NCBI RefSeq assembly: GCF_000471905.2 | Contig: NW_006499436.1 | Span: forward strand, 4,333,598-4,397,597 | DNA: 64,000 bases | Direction: 5' to 3' | Origin: Amborella trichopoda | Taxonomy: Eukaryota > Streptophyta > Magnoliopsida > Amborellales > Amborellaceae | The notes under the pieces: generated by a model | The model's input: only the letters and a program-made list of their open reading frames with translations | What the model was told of the DNA's origin: nothing | Database searches by the model: none | Shown: piece after piece, positions 49,301 to 58,159 of the stretch | Layout: the number at the start of each line of letters is the position of its first letter | Numbering within the stretch: the first letter of the stretch is position 1 | Position numbers and translations under genes: made by a program

Positions 49301-50867
49301 GATGGCAAAAAGTACCTAAAATAAAATTTTTTTTGATATCTTAGGACGATAATCCATGAGAATGAATAGATTGAGGAAGATGTCATGCTTAGAATTAGAA
49401 CTGGGTGGACGAAGTGCAAATGTGCTTTTGGAGTCTTATGTGATCGTCACACACCAATGAATCTGAAGAGGAAGTTCTATATGATAAATATAAGACCAGC
49501 CATGCTTTATGAGACAAAATGTTGAGCAGTCAAGAAATGACATATCCATGAAATGAGTGTAGCTGAGATGAGGATGTTAAGATGGATGAGTGGAAAGACA
49601 AGAAACGATAGAATTTGGAATGCATACATTTGAGGGAACTTAAGGGTATCTCCAATAGACGATAAGATGAGGAGAAATAGACCTAAGTGATCTGGCCATG
49701 TACAACGTCAACACAGAACAAGACCTGCTAGGAAGGGTAATTTGGTTCAAGTGGAAGGCTCTAAGAGGGCAAGAGAAAGGCCCAAACGGATATGGACGGA
49801 AGTAGAGAGAAGATATGGAGACCTCTGTCTAACTGAGGTTACGACCCTTGATAGAGTGGAATGGCGGAACACGATTCTGTTGCCGACCCCGAATAGTCAG
49901 GTTAAGGCTCGGATGATGATGATGCTATATGCACGATGTTTTAGGTACTTATATAAATTTTTTATTTGTATTTTTGAAAAGTATGATTTTTAATATCAAT
50001 TTGTGGGGTTTGGTTTCCAAACGAATCCCTCAAACACTTGGGGCCTAGAACTGCCGCCTTCCTTGATGGGCTACCTAGGGAACTAGAAGCCCACCCAGCA
50101 GCCTAGACCTCTGGCCATCTAGGCACCAAAATCCATGTTTTACAATACTGCTTTTAAAAATCCTAGTTATTGTTGATTGTTTAATTCCTCATTTAAGTAA
50201 GTGTTTTATGAAATTTTGCTGATTCACTTTACAATTACCACTTTGTTTTATAAAATTTTGCTGCTTTATCTTTACAGAGTTTATGGTCTATTTGCCACAT
50301 CAAACCCAACAACTTTTGCAAAACATGTAATCGCATCTCACTCCGCATTCAATCATCAACCAAACACTTCTCAAAATTTACAGCTTGCCCACTTAAATAT
50401 AAAGAGTAAATAAAGACAGCCATAAGTATGATTATGGCGACATCAGAATCCACTCCACCACAACTATTACTCTTCTTTTACAAGAATCCCAACCACTGGA
50501 ATACAAAATTACAAAGTCCATTCCCACCAAATCACTGATGAGTTAACTATGTGTAAATAAATCTGATTTAAAGTTCAAAGCGTAGAACTGGCAATTTCCC
50601 ACAAAAGAAAAATAAAATTCATATTTTTAATAATTCTGACAAACATCATAAGTTCATAACTCATAGTTCTCCTCAACTCATCATTCCATGACTATACTCA
50701 AAGGCCAACTGAAACTAACAATAACATATCAAAAACAGCACTACTGATGATAATAATAAAAAGAAGCATAAAAGCAAATAGAAGTCAAATTTCCAGAAAC
50801 TCAGAATTATGTAAAATTATATCATGAAATGTCCAGTAATTCAGAAATCTGCATGAGTGTAGATAGA

Positions 50868-50906
<39 letters not shown>

Positions 50907-51368
50907 AAATTGCACCTGCAACTGCCTATCGACCTCAGTCTCAGGGTCAGTCATGTTGTGCCCATGTGTGTTGAAACTGAGTGAGGAAAAGAATGGAACA
51001 AAGAAAGCATCTGCTTCTTCTGGATCAGAAACCCTTATTGCCTCCATATCTCTCCCTTCTCCATCTTCATAAAGGAGTGAAGCCATCATCCAGTACTCAA
51101 CACTGTGCTGCTTCTTTAAACCAGAGTTTTGTGGCCATGGTGGTATTTGACCAGTGAATGGCAGGTCCTGGTGCGGATCAGACCGTCTTAGCATTCCTAT
51201 GTTAAAGTGACGAGGTAGATTATACATGTAAATTTTCAATGGAGAATTACTGGGGGCTATGATAGTTGGCGCAAAGAACTGAGATCTGAGATCAAGGGAA
51301 CCAAGAGATAGGTAAATAAACACCATTAAAAGTACACAGAAGGAGAGTAACAGACCCTTGGCCAACAT
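43306..51368 (-). CDS. Exostosin-family GT47 glycosyltransferase, Golgi type II membrane protein
   Basis: Likely a Golgi glycosyltransferase of family GT47, acting on a cell-wall polysaccharide or glycoprotein glycan; the acceptor is unknown. Exons: 51368-50916, 45931-45635, 45546-45451 and 43728-43306, 1269 nt or 422 aa in phase. The N-terminus [20 protein letters not shown] is a signal anchor (about residues 5-25). The exostosin domain starts near [17 protein letters not shown] and includes [30 protein letters not shown] and LLFFRGR. The nucleotide-sugar region is [19 protein letters not shown] followed by [20 protein letters not shown]. It ends IPDWWEKR. The sequence resembles Arabidopsis exostosin proteins such as At1g67410 more than IRX10 or ARAD1 (from memory, not searched). 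The exon-1 donor GTGCAA is weak; intron 1 is 5 kb and full of transposons. A long CT run sits next to that donor. Confidence 0.92.
44647..45041. mobile_element. MITE-D, hAT-like, in GT47 intron 3
   Basis: Terminal inverted repeats are perfect over 18 bp: TGTTTGGTAACTGAGAAA at 44647-44664 and its complement at 45024-45041. The interior has further symmetric GGGGAAA/TTTCCCC blocks and no open frame. TGTTTGG termini are typical of plant hAT MITEs, but I could not find the expected 8-bp duplication. Confidence 0.75.
47517..49923 (+). mobile_element. RTE-type LINE, interrupted, in GT47 intron 1
   Basis: Reverse transcriptase is recognisable at 47648-47860 ([20 protein letters not shown], then [20 protein letters not shown]). 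The C-terminal part resumes after the interruption at about 49139 and reaches [20 protein letters not shown] and EWRNTI near 49860. It ends GACCCCGAATAGTCAGG followed by GATGATGATGATG, the RTE 3' signature. Stops and frameshifts are present, so it is inactive. It is antisense to the GT47 gene and closely related to the copy at 27345-28610. Confidence 0.85.
48071..49138. mobile_element. Insertion inside the RTE LINE, flanked by near-identical 11-bp repeats
   Basis: The LINE stops after TTGCGGATAAC (ending 48070) and resumes after TTGCAGATAAC (ending 49138). The insert starts with CTAGG-type sequence (GGTCGCCTATGCG) and has an AT-rich middle and a G-run (about 48860). A second CTAGG block lies at 48955-49030. 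49031-49128 is an extra, slightly different copy of LINE sequence (TCAATGCAATGTTTGGATTT), so the right boundary has been rearranged. Confidence 0.55.
50878..50906. repeat. (GA)n microsatellite beside GT47 exon 1 donor
   Basis: About 14 GA units, preceded by TAGA repeats. On the gene strand it is a CU run starting within 10 nt of the exon-1 donor. Confidence 0.9.
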
Positions 51369-51887
51369 TTTAGATGTTCCAGAGAGGCTCCACTCCGGAT
51401 TTCAGGACTAATATAGGCTTTCAGGGAGTCTGTTTTCGAGAATTTGATAAAATTGAAAAGAGAAGCGGGTCATCAGCCGCCATGGTTAGGGATTAAGAGA
51501 AACTTTGCGACTCAACTTTCAAAAATGCTCCATTACGTAATTTTCGGAAGAGATCAGTAGAAAAACGGCCATGCCATTTCTAGGGTTTCTGAGAAGTCCT
51601 GTTACAATTATTAGTTTCCTTCTGGTTTAAATAAACACTGTTAAGATCATGAAAGATCAGATGTACCTGGTTTCCTAGAAAACACTGTTAAGATCATGAA
51701 AGATCAGATGTACCTGGTTTCCTAGAGAGCAATTAAAGGGCGGGGGGCGGGGGGCGGGGGGTGGGGGGGCGGGGCGGGGGGCCGGAGCGGGGGGGCGGGG
51801 GGGGGAGCGTGGTGGGCCTTTGCGTATGAGTGTTCACTGAGGATTGAAGGATTGCGTATAAGTGTTCATTGAGGATTGAAGGATTGA
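51369..51887 (-). promoter_or_regulatory. GT47 upstream region with G-rich block and short duplications
   Basis: On the minus strand, upstream of the ATG, lie a short leader, a 47-bp tandem duplication (51633-51725, unit starting AAACACTGTTAAGATCATG) and a very G-rich block on the + strand at 51737-51812. That block has repeated GGGGGG runs separated by C, T or CC. A 33-bp tandem duplication follows (51821-51887, TGAGTGTTCACTGAGGATTG). The G-block could form a G-quadruplex, and its complement an i-motif, about 370-440 bp upstream of the start codon. Promoter function is inference. Confidence 0.5.
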
Positions 51888-52764
51888 AGAAAACGAAGTG
51901 CAAGGATTCAATGCAACCGTTGTACGATAGTACAAACACTTCTAAAAAATCTCTAAGTACCTCAAATTTTGCCACGCACTCTTGCATCTCAATAATTAAC
52001 TCTTAAAATAAAATAAATAAAAATAAAAATTTCGATTTGAACTTAAAAATGGTCAAATGAATTTTTCTAAAAACAAACTTAGGCTATTTATTTCATGAAT
52101 TTCAATATATTAGTTTTTATAAATTTAAAATCATTTTTTTTTATATTATTTATCTAACGATAATAAAACCATCAAAGGAATAAAAAATAAAAAAACTTTT
52201 TAAAACCTAAATCTATATCTCTGACCAAAATCAGCTGCTTATATTAATTGGGCTAAAAAAAATCTTTTTAAATTATATTTTTAATTTTTTTTTATTTATT
52301 AAAATAAAAAAATATTTTAAAATTTAAATTAAATAAACGTCTTTTAACGTTGTTACATCATATTAGTATACAACAACAGTTGCCTTACTCGGAAACGAAA
52401 GGGACAAGGACTATAGAATACACTCCTCTTTTACCTTGACCCAGATTTGTGGGGATACTTTCACTGTTTCATTTGCGCTTTTTATTGAGAGAGAACGTGT
52501 GCAAGTGAGCTCCATCCTTGCGTTCTGCTTTTAAATTGAAAGGGTCAAAAACGTTCATCTCATTATCAGGAAGTAGGGCTGAGAATTTATCTGATCTGAA
52601 AACCTGAAACTCAGATCTATTCGGATTTGGGTTTGGATCGATTGAGTAGTAATTTGTGTCGGATTCGGGTACGTGGATCTGATCCAAATCTGACCTGATT
52701 TTTTTAAATAATATATCTTATCTCATATATATATATATACACATGTGTGTTATAATTTATATAT

Positions 52765-53477
52765 GAAAAATTGTTTTATGCGAATTCAATCGCTTTTCTA
52801 CATATGTGGTCCAGAAGTATAAAGCATCCATCTAAAAGATGGATACAAATATGGGAAAAAGTTTATATAGAGCCGAGGCTCTCAACAATCAAATTAGAGC
52901 TCACCTCAAAAATTTCACTGGCGGATGTTGTTTTGATACCCATATATCCTCAAATTGATCATCTCGACATCAAGATGCATGGACATGAGAAAAAAAAAAA
53001 AGGATTTCAAATTTTGGAAATAGTACAATCTAGTAACGCATATTTGGACTATTAATTTTCAAGATTTTCATTGATTTTCTCGATCTACACTATTTTTGAA
53101 GCTTTAAATTTCATAATTATAGATGAAAATATAATTTAAGTCTATCACAAAGTTTTCTTGTATTGAAACCACTTTTCTTGATACTATTTGAAGGTGCGCT
53201 TTACTTTGATTGTTTAGAACCTCGGCTCTATACAAACCTCACCCCCACAAATATGTGCTTCATCCAAAAACAATTGAAACTAACCGTCCAAATGTTTTCT
53301 TAATAAAATTATTATTTCTAGTTTTTAAAAATTTATTTCTTTTTTCATATTCATGATCTCCATGTTAGATATTACATATCTTTAAAAATTAAGCCCAAAA
53401 ACCCATCTCAAAAATAGATTTATTAAGGGGCCCACTTTTTTACATGTGGGGGCTTGGTCCACATGCTAACCGCATCC
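52765..53477. mobile_element. MITE-C copy 3 (Mutator-like), split by MITE-A
   Basis: It is flanked by a perfect 9-bp duplication, TTTATATAT, at 52756-52764 and 53478-53486. Ends GAAAAATTGTTTTATGCG and its partner CTAACCGCATCC match the other MITE-C copies. The internal block CTCCATGTTAGATATTACAT is also shared. Without the inserted MITE-A and its duplicate the length is about 311 bp. Confidence 0.85.
52854..53246. mobile_element. MITE-A copy 4 (Mutator-like, 9-bp duplication) inside MITE-C
   Basis: It is flanked by a perfect ACAAATATG at 52845-52853 and 53247-53255. The left terminus is AGTTTATATAGAGCCGAGGC and the right is CCTCGGCTCTATACAAACC, with inverted agreement over about 40 bp. The core ATCATCTCGACATCAAGATG is present. 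At 393 bp it is the same length as copy 1. It is the youngest layer of the nest. Confidence 0.9.
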
Positions 53478-53686
53478 TTTATATATTTATTAATTTACAT
53501 ATATTTATATAATATATAATTATTTTAATTTTTATAATTATATTTTAACTTTATAATATAAAAAACTGGAATTGATCCGGATCTGCATTCGGATTCAGAT
53601 CCTAAATAATTTTTGATCTAGATCCCGATTCAAAAATTTTGGATCCGATTGGATCCTGACCTGATCTGAAAAATTCTCGACCCTAC

Positions 53687-54289
53687 CAATACGGGTGGCA
53701 ACGGGCCAACCTTGGGCCAAGCCCAACCTTGGCCGTAGTGTTGGGTTGGGCCAAGCCGTTCTAGGCTGAGCCAAACAAATGGAGAAGGATAACAATAAAC
53801 AAAAAAAAAAAGGCGGAGACATAGTACGTCCCTTGGCCCACAATTTGTGGCCCAAGCTCTTCTTTTTAGGGCCGGGGCAGATGGACCCACTACTAGCCCG
53901 AATTAATACTGTCATGAGAGGTTTCCTTGCCATATCGTGGTCCCACTTCTACTGGATTGGACGCGGATGATCTACATGACCCATAAAACTCCAGAGTCAA
54001 AGGACCAAGTCTTAATTTTTTATAATAAAAAGCACTATGACATGTCTAACAAAGAGTAGACGTACAATGCACTCCATGCTTTGGTGCTCGACAACTATGA
54101 ATTCTGGCTAAGAAAACGTTCAACGATTCAAATTACCAAATTATACTATGAATTTAATGATAGTGTGTTGTATCAATCTATCTTATTAAGTCACAATTAA
54201 GGGAGGATACATGCTTTAAGATAAAATGGGATCTAACCCTGAGATAATGTAAATAGGACCCGTATTAGAACGTGGGTTGATTATTTTTT
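53687..54289. other. Gene-free stretch
   Basis: No gene is recognised. The start (53690-53770) is rich in GGGCCAA/TTGGGC motifs (GGGCCAACCTTGGGCCAAG), resembling the GC-rich end of another decayed DNA element. The rest is unremarkable AT-rich sequence. Confidence 0.5.
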
Positions 54290-54425
54290 TTTGCTTTCTC
54301 ATTTCTTTAAGAATTAATTGAATTGCGCGTAGGGCTTGTTCTTCCTAGGATTTCATTTCTTGGGGCATGTTCTTTCTCAATTTTTTTCTTGATTTAGAGT
54401 CGTAGAGAAGTAGGGTTTTAGATAA

Positions 54426-55250
54426 GGAAAAAGCTTATATAAGGATGCTACCTTGTAATGTAGCACTATTGATGCCCCTCAAAAATCCATCGGAAAAGGT
54501 CGTTTTAATGCTGAAAAACCTTTTGATTGATCATTTCGAACTATGAAAAATAAAAAGATTTTAAGTCTCAGAAATAATGCATTTTACAACATATTATCTN
54601 NNNNNNNNNNNNNNNNNNNNNNNNNNNNNNNNNNNNNNNNNNNNNNNNNNNNNNNNNNNNNNNNNNNNNNNNNNNNNNNNNNNNNNNNNNNNNNNNNNNN
54701 NNNNNNNNNNNNNNNNNNNNNNNNNNNNNNNNNNNNNNNNNNNNNNNNNNNNNNNNNNNNNNNNNNNNNNNNNNNNNNNNNNNNNNNNNNNNNNNNNNNN
54801 NNNNNNNNNNNNNNNNNNNNNNNNNNNNNNNNNNNNNNNNNNNNNNNNNNNNNNNNNNNNNNNNNNNNNNNNNNNNNNNNNNNNNNNNNNNNNNNNNNNN
54901 NNNNNNNNNNNNNNNNNNNNNNNNNNNNNNNNNNNNNNNNNNNNNNNNNNNNNNNNNNNNNNNNNNNNNNNNNNNNNNNNNNNNNNNNNNNNNNNNNNNN
55001 NNNNNNNNNNNNNNNNNNNNNNNNNNNNNNNNNNNNNNNNNNNNNNNNNNNNNNNNNNNNNNNNNNNNNNNNNNNNNNNNNNNNNNNNNNNNNNNAATCA
55101 TTTTTGAAATTTAAAATTTTATAATTAGATATAACAATAGATTTTGAGATAATCCTAATGACATTTTACATCAAAATTATATACCATGATAAAATTTGAA
55201 GGTACACCTTACTTCTATACCTACGGTGCATCCGTATGCAAACTGCACCT
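54426..55250. mobile_element. MITE-A copy 5, containing the assembly gap
   Basis: It is flanked by a perfect TTTAGATAA at 54417-54425 and 55251-55259 (10 bp if the preceding T is counted). Ends are GGAAAAAGCTTATATAAGGA and CATCCGTATGCAAACTGCAC. It belongs with copy 2: CCCCTCAAAAATCCATYGGAAA and ATTTTATAATTAGA are shared. 329 bases are sequenced on either side of 496 N. Confidence 0.85.
54600..55095. other. Assembly gap (496 N)
   Basis: No sequence is available. Any open frame drawn across it is an artefact. Comparison with MITE-A copy 2 suggests the missing part is only about 50-65 bp unless another insertion is hidden here. Confidence 0.95.
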
Positions 55251-56811
55251 TTTAGATAATTGACTTAAGATTGAGTCACCTAGGATTTTCTAGGTGTCCT
55301 AGCTCTAGGATTTCTCTAGGGCTTTTCTAGGCTCTAGGGCTTCTAACATATGGGTTTAGGATATGGGATTTTTAGTTTGTGAATTGTGAGAGGCTAAGGA
55401 GGGTTTGTATAGGCTTCAATTAGCATCCTGATTTTATTAGGAATAGGAGTTCTAATTAGTTTAGAATTAGGACTTTCTAGGTTTGAAAGAGCTCAAAGGG
55501 TTTAACTGGTTGATTGGGTCGAAATATTCAGTCTTCTATTGGGTGTAGGTCCTTAGGATTCTAGAAAACTCGAAAATCAACTAAATAAGAAAAAAGTACG
55601 TATCTCAACTAGACGGGGCTTCCCAAAATTTTTGGACACATTTTGGGTCACTGACACATGGCTTGTCCTTAGAACAGATCGGGCCCAAAATTTGTCGGGT
55701 CATGCCAGTCCTCCTGTGAGTCCAAAGGTGCTGCTTTGGTTCAATTCTGACATGGTTTCGAGCATTTAATGTAAGTTTTTTTGTCTTTCTAAAAATATGT
55801 ATTGTTGTTCCGGATAAGTTTGAATCAATCTGGATTTCTTTAGATGGGTTTATATAGATTTGGGTTTACTTGACTAGATTTGGTTAAATTTAGCGGTTTT
55901 CTTAAAGATCTTGGACCACAAGTTATACTGCACTAAGGTTCACTAGTCCAGTAAAGTCCATATGGTTCAAGTCTATAGGTGTTTTTTAGGGTTTTTGAGA
56001 AATTAAGAAATTAGCAAATTTTAAATTGGGTGTCTACAATGAGACCATCCACTTTTGTTACAAGGAGGTCACAATTATTTTTAATCATTAGATGTGAAAT
56101 TTGGATTGAAGTGTGTTACAACATTCAATAAATTTTATTTTGGACTCCGTGTCTATCAATGACACATCCCTAACCAGCAGATTTCATATCTAATGATCAA
56201 TAATGGTTGTGGTCTTCTCATACTAAAAGAAAATGGTCGTACTCTATGCATTTCCACACATGCACTCCCACACCTAAAGGAAGAAAAAGAGATAAAGGAA
56301 AAGGATAAACCAATGTTTAGAAAAATGGATTGGTAATCTTGATCACCTATCTAAAAAATAAGTCCTGATCGGCTAATCGTGGTCCCGATCGGTGAATCGA
56401 TCTGATCAAGTCTCAAAAATATTCAAAAAATCACTAAAGATCCTTCTAAGTATTGTTTTCTTTAAAAAAAATAACAGAAATACATTATGCATTAATTTTG
56501 AAAAAATACGTGAATTTAGAGACGTTCTTTTCTTGCCTAGATGTCCTTGTTTTGGGGTAAGTAAAAGGGTTCTTTTCGTGTCTAGATGTCTTTTTTTTTT
56601 GGGTAAGTAAAAAGAGGTAAGTCAGTGGGGATTTGGGCCCTTGCCCTTTGGTGAGAATGGAGTTATAGACCTCATCATGGAGCTTGGGATTATTACTACC
56701 AATGCCCTATGCCATTCTCAATGTGTCTAGATGTCTGTTGACCATTACATTCACGTCACGAAGAAAATGAGTATAAAATCATTATAGATATAAATACATG
56801 GAAAAAAATAA

Positions 56812-57326
56812 GGGAAAGGTTTCTATACTTCCCCTACAACATAGAAAATCTATGCTTCCCCTACCATCCAACGGTCCAATTTTGATCAAGAGAGCCATAC
56901 ACCGTTTGATCTTAGATCCGATGTCTCAAAGTATTTTATTTTTAGTTTTTTTTTATACAGATTGTATGAATATGAAATTTTGTATGTGTCATCTTCTCAT
57001 TGAGGTGCACCAAAAAAAAATATTAAAAATAATTTTTTGATAAAATATAATGACCAAAATACTCCTTGAAACTTTCAAGGGTAGTTTGGTTATTTGATTT
57101 TATTAAAAATATTTTTTTAATATGTTTCAATATTGTGAGTTTAATAGAGGATTAGACTCCCAAAATTTTGTGTCAAAGTAGTTTATAGAAAAAAATTTAA
57201 AAATAAAATAGTGTAGAGATGTGACATTGTGATTGGGGCAGTCTTAGCCCTCCATTCATAATGCTCGGTTGGATAAGGGGAAGTATATAAGTTTTATGTG
57301 GTAGGAGAAGCATAGAAAGCTTTCCC
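56812..57326. mobile_element. MITE-F (Mutator-like, 9-bp duplication)
   Basis: Inverted ends of about 60 bp: the left is GGGAAAGGTTTCTATACTTC followed by CCCTAC and CATAGAAAATCTATGCTTCC. The right, reverse-complemented, is GGGAAAGCTTTCTATGCTTC followed by TCCTACCACATAAAAC. The flanks are a perfect AAAAAATAA at 56803-56811 and 57327-57335. The length is 515 bp with no coding content. Confidence 0.85.
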
Positions 57327-58159
57327 AAAAAATAAAGCATATAACTACTAAAATATAACATAATACTAAAATGAAAGATGACAACGTTTTTCATTTTTCT
57401 ATCATATTGTTGCCAGTCATTGAATTGTTGAGATGCATCAGAATCATCGGTGCCCAACTAACGATACCAGAGTCCCTCATGGTTAGTGAATTGTTGCTCT
57501 CCTAGGTTGAAATCCCTAAGGCATGTCAATCCCTAATGCTCTCACCACCCTCTAGCTCGCCTCCACACTCTTGTTGTTGGGTCTTGGGTTGCATATATTT
57601 TAGTTGGGACAGTGTGGCCTCATAATCAGCTTCTCTCTTATTTCTCTAGTACCCCATTTCCACTCTCCTTCAACAGGCGCCACATCGCCTATATCTCCAA
57701 TGAACTGCGATATGTCGGTGGGTCACCTCCTCCTCCCCACTCCGTAGCATCGTCTTCATATATGTTACCTATTGCCTCAATGAATACTCTCGTGTAGCAT
57801 TAATCTTCTTCCTCGACCACCCACCGCTCGAGGGTTGTATTTACAACAAATATCACATCTAGGTTGATTAGACTTACTTCTCATTTTTTGTTGTCGGAAT
57901 TTCAAAATGCAATGGACATAAACGAGCTTCTGAAGACTTTCTATAGTCAGTCGATTCCTTCTACGAGTGTGTGTCCACTAGAACGTCCTCTAGTTCTGTT
58001 CACATCTAGCAGCTGAATATACTTGAGAGAGCACCTCTGTTGTATTCCTTTTAAGTGAAGTTTTAAGTGAAGTGCGTCAACATCATGACACTCCTCTATT
58101 ATGCTGAAACAAAATACAAATTGTATTATAAGAAAGGGCCGAAATATTTCATACAATGA

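Larger units (their letters stand above)
47037..50152. mobile_element. Composite element with CTAGG-rich inverted ends in GT47 intron 1
   Basis: Both ends are rich in GCCTAGG-type motifs. The left (47058-47160) has GACCGCCTAGGTGGCCAGG. The right (50040-50135), reverse-complemented, has GGTGCCTAGATGGCCAGAGG. Outermost bases also pair loosely (ACTGTTCAAAACTTTG with ATTGTAAAACATGG). Between them lie an RTE LINE (47517-49923) and a second, inner CTAGG-ended element (48071-49030). The inner right end, reverse-complemented, matches the outer left end (TGAGGGCGGAAA and following). Family not recognised; no target duplication fixed for the outer element. Confidence 0.5.
52574..53686. mobile_element. 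Outer element of a three-level nest (CGGATC-rich inverted ends)
   Basis: The left end starts TAGGGCTGAGAATTTATC, with GATCTGATCC-type repeats to about 52700. The right end, reverse-complemented, starts TAGGGTCGAGAATTTTTC, with the same GGATC-rich subterminal sequence (53570-53686). An inverted-repeat DNA element is clear, but no flanking duplication is visible. It contains MITE-C copy 3, which in turn contains MITE-A copy 4. Confidence 0.65.
54290..56039 (-). mobile_element. Gypsy-type LTR fragment with a nested MITE
   Basis: Read on the minus strand it starts TGTAGACACCCAATTTAAAA at 56039, a typical plant Gypsy LTR start. It carries the same kind of CTAGG/CTAGGGTTT-rich sequence seen inside the LTR at 263-1463. 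No primer-binding site or coding region adjoins it, so it is a solo or truncated LTR. The left boundary is uncertain. MITE-A copy 5 and the assembly gap lie within it. Confidence 0.5.

Noticed and set aside
43306..51368. Calling the GT47 gene IRX10, ARAD1 or another named enzyme
   Set aside because: The conserved motifs are shared by the whole exostosin family and substrate cannot be told from them.
54543..55124. Long open frames on both strands
   Set aside because: They run across 496 N bases and carry no information.
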